A stretch of DNA of 11,220 nt from Chloroflexota bacterium (lineage in GTDB: Bacteria > Chloroflexota > Limnocylindria > Limnocylindrales > CSP1-4). Under the pieces are notes generated by a model. It did no database searches. It was not told where the DNA came from and saw only the letters and a list, made by a program, of their open reading frames with translations. The translations under genes and the position numbers were made by a program. The stretch spans positions 1 through 11,220 of the forward strand of contig JAJYDP010000111.1 of the NCBI GenBank assembly GCA_021777365.1, given 5' to 3'. Positions 1 to 6,020 of the stretch are shown here, piece by piece; position 1 is the stretch's first letter; each line of letters begins with the position of its first letter.

Positions 1-1
1 C

Positions 2-376
2 CTGATCGCGCACATCATGTTCAACATCAGCTACGTCGTGGTGACCGTGAAGGCGCGCATGGCGGGGTTCGACCGGCGGCTGGAGGAGGCCGCCATGGAC
101 CTCGGCGCAAACGAATGGACGACGTTCTGGCGGGTCACGTTCCCGCTGATCTTCCCCGGCATCCTGGCGGCGGCGCTGCTGGCGTTCTCGCTCTCGATCG
201 ACGACTTCGTGATCACGAACTTCACGTCGGGCCTGACCAACACCTTCCCGATCTGGGTGTGGGGATCGATCCGCAATTCCCTGCCGGTCCAGATCAACGT
301 CGTGGGGACCCTGATCTTCGGGACCGCCGTGCTGCTGGTCATGGGCTCCACACTCCTGCAGCGGCGCGGGCAGTAG
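2..376 (+). CDS. potC: PotC-type spermidine/putrescine ABC transporter permease, 3' part
   Basis: This is the C-terminal 124 residues of an inner-membrane permease subunit; the reading frame is open from base 2, so the gene starts before the window. The permease-type EAA loop, which contacts the ATPase subunit, is visible around fragment residues 29-50 (EAAMDLGA followed by a conserved FPLIFPGI). Two hydrophobic segments follow, one starting in FPGILAAALLAF and one near VVGTLIFGTAVLLV. The motif SIDDFVITNFTSG is typical of PotC and close relatives, which work with PotA, PotB and PotD to import polyamines. It ends TAG at 374-376, only 8 bases before the start of the regulator, so the two are probably co-transcribed. 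The family call is firm; the substrate (putrescine, spermidine or a related amine) is inferred from the family and from the aminotransferase downstream. Confidence 0.88.
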   Translation: MIAHIMFNISYVVVTVKARMAGFDRRLEEAAMDLGANEWTTFWRVTFPLIFPGILAAALLAFSLSIDDFVITNFTSGLTNTFPIWVWGSIRNSLPVQINVVGTLIFGTAVLLVMGSTLLQRRGQ

Positions 377-384
377 GCCCCACC

Positions 385-1308
385 GTGGGCCAGCCCGCCC
401 CGCACCGACGCCGGTACGACGCCCCGCCGCGGCGCAGCCGGGACGCGGGTGCGAGGCCCGCCGACCGGGCTGCCGGCGATCCGGCGCCACGCCCCGGTGG
501 CCCGCCCGAAACCGGCCGCCTCCGGATCGCCGAGGCCGCGCGGCTCGTGGGTACCAGCGCGTCGCGCCTTCGCCAGTGGGAGCGGGAGGGGCTCCTGCAC
601 CCGTCGCGGGGACGCGGCGGCCAGCGGCTCTACGAGTCGGGCGACGTGGACCGGGCCCGAGAGGTGGCACGGCTCCGGGCCGAGCAGCTCAACGCCCCGG
701 CGATTCGTCGACTGCTCGGGGTGGCGCCGGGAACCCCGGCCGCGGAGCGCCCGTGGGCGCCGCCCGCCGCCAACGCCGGCGCGCGCCTCCGCGAGCTGCG
801 CCTGCAGCGCCGCATGACCCTGGGCGACACCGCCGCCCGTACCGGTCTCTCGTCGAGCTTCATCTCCTCCTTCGAGCGGGGGCTGTCCGGCGCGTCGATC
901 GCGGCGCTGCACCGGCTCGCGACCGCGTGCGGGACCACCGTCTCGGGCCTCACGCGAGGGGCTCCGGCGAACGCCGGCCGGGTGGTGCGGGCAAACGAGC
1001 GCCGGGTGGTCGAGCTGGGCGACCCGGCCATCCGCATGGAGGACCTCTCGAACGACCCCACGGCGCTCGAGGCGCAGCTCTTCGTGCTCGCGGCCGGCGC
1101 CGGGAGCGACGGATGGTACGCCCATCCCGGCGAGGAGCTCATGCTGGTGCTCAACGGGCGCGTGGGCGTGTGGCTCGGGGAGCAGGAGTACTACGAGCTG
1201 GCCGAGGGCGACGCGCTCACGTTCCCCTCGACGCTGTCGCACCGGTTCCGCGCGCTCGCCACGACCGAGACGCGGCTGGTGTGGGTCAACACGCCGCCGA
1301 CCTTCTGA
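385..1308 (+). CDS. MerR-HTH + XRE-HTH + cupin transcriptional regulator (PuuR-like role)
   Basis: A 307-residue protein with three recognisable parts. Residues 1-43 are an Arg/Pro/Ala-rich, probably disordered tail. Residues about 46-112 look like a MerR-type winged helix (RIAEAARLVG, then LRQWEREGLL and the wing GGQRLYESGDV). Residues about 133-190 are an XRE/Cro-type helix-turn-helix (ARLRELRLQRRMTLGDTA, then GLSSSFISSFERG). Residues about 228-303 are a cupin barrel with His247, Glu250/Glu251 and His286 as possible ligand residues. XRE-cupin regulators such as E. coli PuuR sense small molecules and control putrescine catabolism; the location between potC and a GABA-type aminotransferase suggests a similar job here, which is inference. 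GTG at 385 is the only reasonable start after the potC stop; its Shine-Dalgarno is weak (AGG at 375-377), so translation is probably coupled to potC. The frame stays open further upstream, inside potC, but that part is a shadow. Confidence 0.85.
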   Translation: MGQPAPHRRRYDAPPRRSRDAGARPADRAAGDPAPRPGGPPETGRLRIAEAARLVGTSASRLRQWEREGLLHPSRGRGGQRLYESGDVDRAREVARLRAEQLNAPAIRRLLGVAPGTPAAERPWAPPAANAGARLRELRLQRRMTLGDTAARTGLSSSFISSFERGLSGASIAALHRLATACGTTVSGLTRGAPANAGRVVRANERRVVELGDPAIRMEDLSNDPTALEAQLFVLAAGAGSDGWYAHPGEELMLVLNGRVGVWLGEQEYYELAEGDALTFPSTLSHRFRALATTETRLVWVNTPPTF

Positions 1309-1313
1309 GGAGG
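1309..1313 (+). promoter_or_regulatory. Shine-Dalgarno of the aminotransferase gene
   Basis: A perfect GGAGG sits five bases before the GTG at 1319 and overlaps the end of the regulator's TGA stop (1306-1308). It fixes the aminotransferase start and implies translational coupling between regulator and enzyme. Confidence 0.75.
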
Positions 1314-1318
1314 GAGCC

Positions 1319-2632
1319 GTGATCGAGTCCACCACCGCCACCACCACCCTGCCCGACCGGTCGGTCGTCCCCGCCGTCTGGTCGCGCTACACCGACCTCG
1401 TCATCGACCGGGGCGAAGGGTCCTGGCTGATCACGGTCGACGGCGAGCGGTATCTCGACTACAGCTCGGGGATCGGCGTCACGAACACCGGCCACGCTCA
1501 CCCGAGGGTCGTTGCCGCGATCCAGGCGCAGGCGGCGAAGCTGCTGCACGGCCAGCAGAACATCGTGTACCACGAGCCCGGACTGCGCCTGCACGAGCGG
1601 CTGCGCCACGTGCTGCCCGGCGACGACTGGCAAGCATTCCTGTCCAACTCCGGGGCCGAGGCGACGGAGGCCGCCGTCAAGCTCGCCCGGGCCGCCACGG
1701 GCCGCCCCGCCATCGTCGCGTTCCGCGGCGGCTTCCACGGCCGCACGGCGCAGGCCATGGCCCTCACCACGTCGCGCGTGTCGATCCGCGGTGACTTCGA
1801 GCCCCTTCCCGGCTCCGTGTACCACGCGCCCTATCCATACTGCTACCGCGCCGCCGGGGGCCCCCACGACCCGGGCGCCTGCACCTGCGACTGGGAGGCG
1901 CAGCTCGAGCTGCTGTTCGCGCAGGTCGTGGCGCCGGCCAGGGTGGCCGCGTTCGTGGTCGAGCCGGTCCTCGGCGAGGGCGGATACGTGGTGCCGCCCC
2001 CCACGTTCCTGCCGCGACTGCGGGAGATCGCCTCCCGGCACGGCATCCTGCTCGTCGCCGACGAGGTGCAGACCGGCTTCGGGCGCACCGGCGAGCTGTT
2101 CGCCGTGGCCCACACCGGCGTCGTGCCGGACATCCTGATGGTGGCCAAGGGGATCGCGTCCGGGCTTCCGCTCGGCGGAATCGTGGCCCGCCGCGAGCTG
2201 CTGGCACGCTGGTCGCCCGGGGCGCACGGCGGCACGTACGGCGGCAACGCGGTCGCGTGCGCGGCTGCCAACGCGACCCTGGACGTGATCCAGGACCTGG
2301 GGCTCGTGCAGAACGCGCGGGAGCGCGGCGCGCAGCTCCTGGCGGGGCTCGGCGGCGTCCGCGGGCGGTTCCGCCGCCTCGGCGACCTGCGCGGGCTGGG
2401 GCTGATGGTCGGGCTCGAGTTCGTACGCCCCGACGACGGCGACGGCCGCGCCCCGGACCCGGATCTCGCGAAGCGGGTCATCGCAGCCGCGCTGGAGCGC
2501 CACCTGATCGTGCTCTCCGCCGGGACCTGGGGCCAGGTCGTGCGGCTGATCCCGCCGCTCGTCACCACGCCCCGCGAGATCGACCACGCGGTGGCGGTGC
2601 TCGCGGAGTCGATGGAGGTGGCCGGGGCGTGA
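1319..2632 (+). CDS. gabT: class III PLP aminotransferase, 4-aminobutyrate aminotransferase type
   Basis: A 437-residue, full-length fold-type I (class III) aminotransferase; the family is usually 420-460 residues. Visible landmarks are the N-terminal YLDYSSGIGVTNTGHAHP segment, the phosphate-binding NSGAEA at 110-115, FHGRT at 139-143, the PLP-pyridine aspartate Asp248 in DEVQTGFGRTG, and the Schiff-base Lys277 in MVAKGIASGLPLGG. These residues are those of GABA, ornithine and related omega-aminotransferases. GABA to succinate semialdehyde is the likeliest reaction, because the gene lies behind a polyamine permease and a PuuR-like regulator and polyamine breakdown passes through GABA, but other omega-amino substrates cannot be excluded. 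An insert with Cys175, Cys188 and Cys190 lies in the middle of the large domain. The start is GTG, set by the strong GGAGG five bases upstream. It is probably the last gene of its operon, with a hairpin 20 bases after the stop. Confidence 0.88.
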   Translation: MIESTTATTTLPDRSVVPAVWSRYTDLVIDRGEGSWLITVDGERYLDYSSGIGVTNTGHAHPRVVAAIQAQAAKLLHGQQNIVYHEPGLRLHERLRHVLPGDDWQAFLSNSGAEATEAAVKLARAATGRPAIVAFRGGFHGRTAQAMALTTSRVSIRGDFEPLPGSVYHAPYPYCYRAAGGPHDPGACTCDWEAQLELLFAQVVAPARVAAFVVEPVLGEGGYVVPPPTFLPRLREIASRHGILLVADEVQTGFGRTGELFAVAHTGVVPDILMVAKGIASGLPLGGIVARRELLARWSPGAHGGTYGGNAVACAAANATLDVIQDLGLVQNARERGAQLLAGLGGVRGRFRRLGDLRGLGLMVGLEFVRPDDGDGRAPDPDLAKRVIAAALERHLIVLSAGTWGQVVRLIPPLVTTPREIDHAVAVLAESMEVAGA

Positions 2633-2651
2633 CCCGGGCGGACCGGCGCAG

Positions 2652-2684
2652 GGAGGGCGGCCGGTTCGAGGCGGAACGCCCTCC
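2652..2684. terminator. hairpin between convergent genes, candidate bidirectional terminator
   Basis: GGAGGGCG at 2652-2659 is exactly complementary to CGCCCTCC at 2677-2684, giving an 8-base-pair stem with a 17-base loop. It lies in the 60-base gap between the convergent aminotransferase and aldolase stop codons, which is where a shared terminator would be expected. Neither strand has a run of T after the stem, so it is not a textbook intrinsic terminator. Confidence 0.45.
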
Positions 2685-2692
2685 GGCGCGGT

Positions 2693-4105
2693 TCAGGCGG
2701 TGACGGCCTGCCCGAGCGCCTCCGGCAGGGGGCGGTGCCGCTCGGGGGCCGCGATGTACCGGTCGAGCAGGTCGCGGGTGCCGTTCACCCGCAGCTCGTG
2801 GAACAGCAACTCGAGCTTCTGGCCCTGCGTGGCCAGGATCTCGTCCCTGGTCTCGAGCTCCCACAGGCGCCGCTTGAGCGGACCGAGCGCCTTCTTTCGC
2901 GTCTTGTAGACGAACTGCTGCTCGGTCTCGTCCTCACGCCGCTCGTCGGCGGCGTTGGCGTGGACCCAGACCTCCACCTCGTCGAGGAGCGCCTGCGGCG
3001 TCGCGGGGTGGTCGTAGAGGGTGTTCTGGAACCCCGTGGCGAGGTGGATCTCGGCGGCATCGACCTCGGGGAACCGGTGGAACAGCTCGTCGGGGAGCGT
3101 CGACGCGCCGTGCTGGACGGCGCCCGCCAGCCCGTACGCCCGGCACACCGCGGAGAGCCGCCTGATCGTGTCGAAGTCGACCTTGACCTGGGCCACGCCG
3201 CCGCCCGGAAGCGGCACGCCGCCGTGGCTGGTACCGGTCTGGATGCTCACCTTGGAGAGGCCCACCGCCTCCGGCCCTGCCCGGCGGTCGAGTTCCCGTC
3301 GAAAGCCATCCAGGAACGCGCGCAGCTCGGGCTCCGTGGAGTTCTGCTTGCCGACCTCGCCGATCTCCCCGCCGATGCTGACGGTCAGGCCGGCCGGCTC
3401 GACCTCGCGGATCACCGCGGCCAGCTCCGCGGCCCGTTCGTAGTTGCTGCGCTGCTCCTCGTCGACGGTTGGTTTCGAGAGGTCCACCAGCGTCGAGCTG
3501 TCGATGTCGATGTTCCCGTAGCCCACGCCGATCGCCGTCCTGGTCGCCGTGCGGAGCGATTCCGTCACCGCCTCCGGGTCGACCGCGTACTTCCTGGCGT
3601 TGAACTGGTAGTGATCCCCCTGGACGAAGACGGTGCTGCTCCAGCCCGCGGCGATCGCGCCGGCGAGGCAGCTGGTGATGTACTCGGCGGGGCGCTGGTA
3701 CGTGTACTCCTGCTCGCTCCGCGCGAGCTCGAGGATGAGCGGTCCGACGTCGTGACGCGAGGCGGTCTCGTAGACCATGCGCGCCATGTCGAACACCTGG
3801 GTCCGCAGGTTCATCGCGGGCACCGTGAAGCCGCCGATCTCGCCGCGCCCGCGGGCCATGTACAGGTCGTGGATGCTCGCCGAACGGATCCCCAGCGCCT
3901 GCGCGGCCTCCCAGACGATCCACTGGGCCGCCTCCACGGTCGCGGGGTCCTGGCTGAACGTGGCGCTCCAGGCGAGATCGCGGATGCCGCGGTCTCGAAG
4001 AGCCGCCTCGTCCTCGACGACGAGCCGCCCGCCGTCGATCCGGATGATGCCGCGGAGCAGGGCCAGCAGATCCGTGGGAGAGCCTGCGACGGTGGGCTGG
4101 GTCAT
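2693..4105 (-). CDS. extended class II (fructose-bisphosphate/tagatose-type) aldolase
   Basis: A 470-residue protein whose central part (about 88-365) is a class II zinc aldolase barrel. The family signatures appear in order: GGFTVPAMN at 91-99, GDHY at 163-166 (metal His region), DIDSS at 200-204, GGEIGEVG at 245-252, GTSHGG at 291-296 (metal His294) and QHGAS at 331-335. These enzymes cleave or form C-C bonds with dihydroxyacetone phosphate, in glycolysis or sugar-phosphate breakdown. It is clearly longer than the usual 280-350 residues: about 90 residues precede the barrel and about 100 mostly charged residues (DERREDETEQQFVYKTRKK, then a helical region) follow it. The true substrate is therefore open. 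The ATG at 4105 is set by GGAGG seven bases upstream (4113-4117); the frame is open beyond it but only as a shadow of the next gene. Confidence 0.82.
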   Translation of the reverse strand: MTQPTVAGSPTDLLALLRGIIRIDGGRLVVEDEAALRDRGIRDLAWSATFSQDPATVEAAQWIVWEAAQALGIRSASIHDLYMARGRGEIGGFTVPAMNLRTQVFDMARMVYETASRHDVGPLILELARSEQEYTYQRPAEYITSCLAGAIAAGWSSTVFVQGDHYQFNARKYAVDPEAVTESLRTATRTAIGVGYGNIDIDSSTLVDLSKPTVDEEQRSNYERAAELAAVIREVEPAGLTVSIGGEIGEVGKQNSTEPELRAFLDGFRRELDRRAGPEAVGLSKVSIQTGTSHGGVPLPGGGVAQVKVDFDTIRRLSAVCRAYGLAGAVQHGASTLPDELFHRFPEVDAAEIHLATGFQNTLYDHPATPQALLDEVEVWVHANAADERREDETEQQFVYKTRKKALGPLKRRLWELETRDEILATQGQKLELLFHELRVNGTRDLLDRYIAAPERHRPLPEALGQAVTA

Positions 4106-4112
4106 GGCGTTG

Positions 4113-4117
4113 CCTCC
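4113..4117 (-). promoter_or_regulatory. Shine-Dalgarno of the aldolase gene
   Basis: GGAGG on the minus strand, seven bases before the ATG at 4105. It decides the start in a reading frame that is open for several hundred bases upstream. Confidence 0.7.
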
Positions 4118-4157
4118 GGTCGGGGGACGCGGTGGGGTGAGCGATGTCGTACGCGGA

Positions 4158-4163
4158 ATCCTA
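4158..4163 (-). promoter_or_regulatory. possible -10 box for the aldolase gene
   Basis: On the minus strand this reads TAGGAT, 4 of 6 matches to TATAAT, about 50 bases before the aldolase start in the 94-base gap behind the upstream gene. It is flanked by a 5-base inverted repeat (CGCGG at 4152-4156 and CCGCG at 4164-4168), which could be an operator. I see no convincing -35 box, so this is a weak call. Confidence 0.25.
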
Positions 4164-4199
4164 CCGCGACGGACGGGCGACCTCGGGCGGAGGTGCGGC

Positions 4200-5273
4200 T
4201 CACGCGTCCCCTCCCGACCTGGGTCGGGACCGCCGCGACAGCAGCGCGTGCAGGGCTCCGGGCGATGTGCGCCCGGACGCCACAAGGCCGGCCACCAGGC
4301 GCGACCGGGCGACGTGCTCGTGCTCAAATTCGTCCCTCGACAGGCCGACGCGCATGGCGAGCTCCGCGGTGATCCCCCATTCGTAGTGCTCCAGCACGTC
4401 GCGCTGGCGGTCCCACGTGGCGAGGATCGCGGGTGGTCGACGCTGCAGGTGCCCAGCCACGTCGCGCTCCAGCGGGCGCACGCAATGACAGGCGACGACA
4501 CGATGGGCGGCGGAGTCCGGCACGCCGGTGTCGGTGCCGGATCCTGCGGGTGCGCTGCCCACCGGCGCATCCAGTGCCGTCGGGTGGCCCCTGCCCTCCT
4601 CGGCGCCCGGGGCACCGCTCGCCCGGCCCAGTACGAGGACCACGCCCAGGCGCCGCAGTTCGTCGGCGCCCACGGACGCCGGCGGGGCTCCCAGGACGGC
4701 GAACACCTGCTCCAGCGACGCGGCGTGCACGGTCGCCGCCAGCCCGTACCCGCGCTGCAGGGCCCGGATGAGGACACGTGCCCGCGTTCCCGAGATCCCG
4801 GCGGCTGTCTCCGCGCCGAGATCGCCGGCCACCAGGAAGGTGGTCTCGGGCGGGGCGGGCCTGCGCGGGGGAAGCGCGAGGCCGCGACTCCGTCCGGCTC
4901 CCCCGGCGGCCGCGCCGGCGGCGGCTGTGTCGCTACCGGCGGGTTCGCTGCCCGCTCTCTCGCCGCCCTCGGGCTCCCAGCCGAGGGCCGCCGCGTCTGC
5001 CAGCCAGTCGAACGTCTCCCGGTCCCCCTGCAGTTCCACGCGCCCGGTCAGGGGCGGGAGGAGGTCCAGGAACGCGTCAAGGACGGCGCGGGCGAACGCG
5101 GGCCGGTCGACCCCCGCCACGATCAGCGGCAGGTTTGCCTCGACCGTGATCCAGAGGAGCGCGGCAAGCTCGGCATCCAGCACGTGCGCCGCGACCAGCG
5201 AGGGGACGGTGATCGAAGCCGGCGGCTCCAGCGCAGGGGACCACCGGCCTGGATCCTGCGGGAGACGATCCAC
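4200..5273 (-). CDS. hypothetical protein, P-loop-less relative of VirB11/CpaF-type secretion ATPases
   Basis: A 357-residue protein without a firm family assignment. Residues about 31-100 (LDAELAALLW, LPLIVAG, FLDLLPP, then a hydrophilic TFDWLADAAALGW) resemble the nucleotide-binding core of type II/IV secretion ATPases, but where GxxxxGKT is expected the sequence reads VDRPAFARAV, so Walker A is absent. Residues 144-217 keep an ATPase-like order: TTFLVAGDLGAE, ARVLIRALQRGYGLAATVHA (compare the IHA box of CpaF) and LRRLGVVLVLGR. Two low-complexity Ala/Gly/Pro linkers (about 101-143 and 218-255) separate the parts. The C-terminal 100 residues contain CHC (262-264), HLQRRPPAILATWD and a charged helical tail. 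It has no signal peptide or membrane segment. The GTG start at 5273 has GGAGG four bases upstream (5278-5282) and is the first start after an in-frame stop. Homology is judged by eye; the ATPase relation is inference. Confidence 0.68.
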   Translation of the reverse strand: MDRLPQDPGRWSPALEPPASITVPSLVAAHVLDAELAALLWITVEANLPLIVAGVDRPAFARAVLDAFLDLLPPLTGRVELQGDRETFDWLADAAALGWEPEGGERAGSEPAGSDTAAAGAAAGGAGRSRGLALPPRRPAPPETTFLVAGDLGAETAAGISGTRARVLIRALQRGYGLAATVHAASLEQVFAVLGAPPASVGADELRRLGVVLVLGRASGAPGAEEGRGHPTALDAPVGSAPAGSGTDTGVPDSAAHRVVACHCVRPLERDVAGHLQRRPPAILATWDRQRDVLEHYEWGITAELAMRVGLSRDEFEHEHVARSRLVAGLVASGRTSPGALHALLSRRSRPRSGGDA

Positions 5274-5305
5274 AAGGCCTCCGGGACGACTGGCAGGAGA
5301 TCAGG

Positions 5306-5330
5306 GCCGGGAGCGTACGCGCGCTCCGGC
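5306..5330 (-). terminator. GC-rich hairpin, candidate terminator of the MetE/MBL operon
   Basis: GCCGGGAGCG (5306-5315) pairs with CGCTCCGGC (5322-5330) across a 6-base loop, with a single bulged base, giving nine pairs. It lies 36 bases downstream of the hydrolase stop and about 30 bases before the start of the next gene. There is no T run after it, so termination is only inferred from position and stability. Confidence 0.4.
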
Positions 5331-5365
5331 AAGGCGTCAAACGTGCCGGGAACGCTCGGCGCCCG

Positions 5366-6004
5366 TCAGGCCGGCAGCCGTCCCTCCCGGACGATAAGGT
5401 CGAGCAGCGGCCGCTCCCGGCCGATCGTCGTCGCCGGCCCGTGTCCCGGCAGCGCCCTCAGCGGATCGTCCAGCAGCGCGAGCCGGCCGAGCGAGGCGAC
5501 CATCGCTTCGGCCGAACCCCCTGGCAGGTCGGTTCGACCCCAGCCACCGGCGAAGAGCGTGTCGCCCGTGAAGAGGAGCCCTTCATCGGGGGCCATCAGG
5601 CAGACCGAGCCCTCCGTGTGGCCCGGCGTGTGCAGCACCTCGAGCCGCAGCGACCCGAGCCGGATCAGGCCGCCCTCGGCAAGCTCGATCGCCGGCACCG
5701 ACGGCGGGATCGGGAACGGCGCGAAGAGCGGCTCCGGATGCTCGAGCCCGTGCCGGTCGAGCGGGTGGCACGCGATCGGGGCGCCGGTCGCCGCCTGCAC
5801 CGCCGCGTTGTCGCCGACGTGGTCCCAGTGGCGGTGCGTGCTGACGATGAGCTTCAGCGTCCACCCCCGCTCCGCCAGCCGCTCGCCGATCCACGACGCC
5901 GACGGGATCGCGGTGTCGATCGCCAGCGCCTCCCGGGTGGACAGGTCGCCGAGCAGGTATACGTTGGTCCCGAGCGGACCGGTCGCGCGCTGGATCAGCT
6001 CCAT
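5366..6004 (-). CDS. metallo-beta-lactamase-fold hydrolase (glyoxalase II-like)
   Basis: A 212-residue cytosolic hydrolase with the complete metal site of the family: THRHWDH gives His57, His59, Asp61 and His62; His129 lies in HTPGHTEGS, Asp148 in FTGDTLF, and His188 in LPGHGP. The length and the GDTLF/GRTDLPGGS segment are typical of the glyoxalase II/persulfide dioxygenase-like group, which hydrolyse thioesters or act on related sulfur substrates. No residue visible here fixes the substrate. The ATG at 6004 lies 16 bases after the core MetE stop with no clear Shine-Dalgarno, so translation is probably coupled; the open frame extends upstream into metE but the extra 35 residues are Arg-rich and unlike the family. 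Membership in a methionine synthase operon hints at a thiol- or methyl-related detoxification or recycling role, which is speculation. Confidence 0.87.
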   Translation of the reverse strand: MELIQRATGPLGTNVYLLGDLSTREALAIDTAIPSASWIGERLAERGWTLKLIVSTHRHWDHVGDNAAVQAATGAPIACHPLDRHGLEHPEPLFAPFPIPPSVPAIELAEGGLIRLGSLRLEVLHTPGHTEGSVCLMAPDEGLLFTGDTLFAGGWGRTDLPGGSAEAMVASLGRLALLDDPLRALPGHGPATTIGRERPLLDLIVREGRLPA

Positions 6005-6020
6005 GCGCCCGCGCCGGCGG

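Noticed and set aside
31..1347. 438-codon open frame on the minus strand over the regulator
   Set aside because: Its translation is Arg/Gly/Pro-rich without any recognisable domain and mirrors the regulator and potC, which both have clear families; it is a GC-content shadow.
1319..2632. possibility that the aminotransferase is glutamate-1-semialdehyde aminomutase or acetylornithine aminotransferase
   Set aside because: Its length, FHGRT segment and neighbours fit GABA/omega-amino types better; no arginine or heme genes lie nearby. This is not excluded absolutely.
2735..4372. 545-codon open frame on the plus strand over the aldolase
   Set aside because: No domain or plausible ribosome site; it is antisense to an aldolase with all family motifs.
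4106..4777. upstream extension of the aldolase frame to 694 codons
   Set aside because: The added 224 codons lie inside the next gene in another frame and are Arg/Pro-rich; a good Shine-Dalgarno precedes the ATG at 4105.
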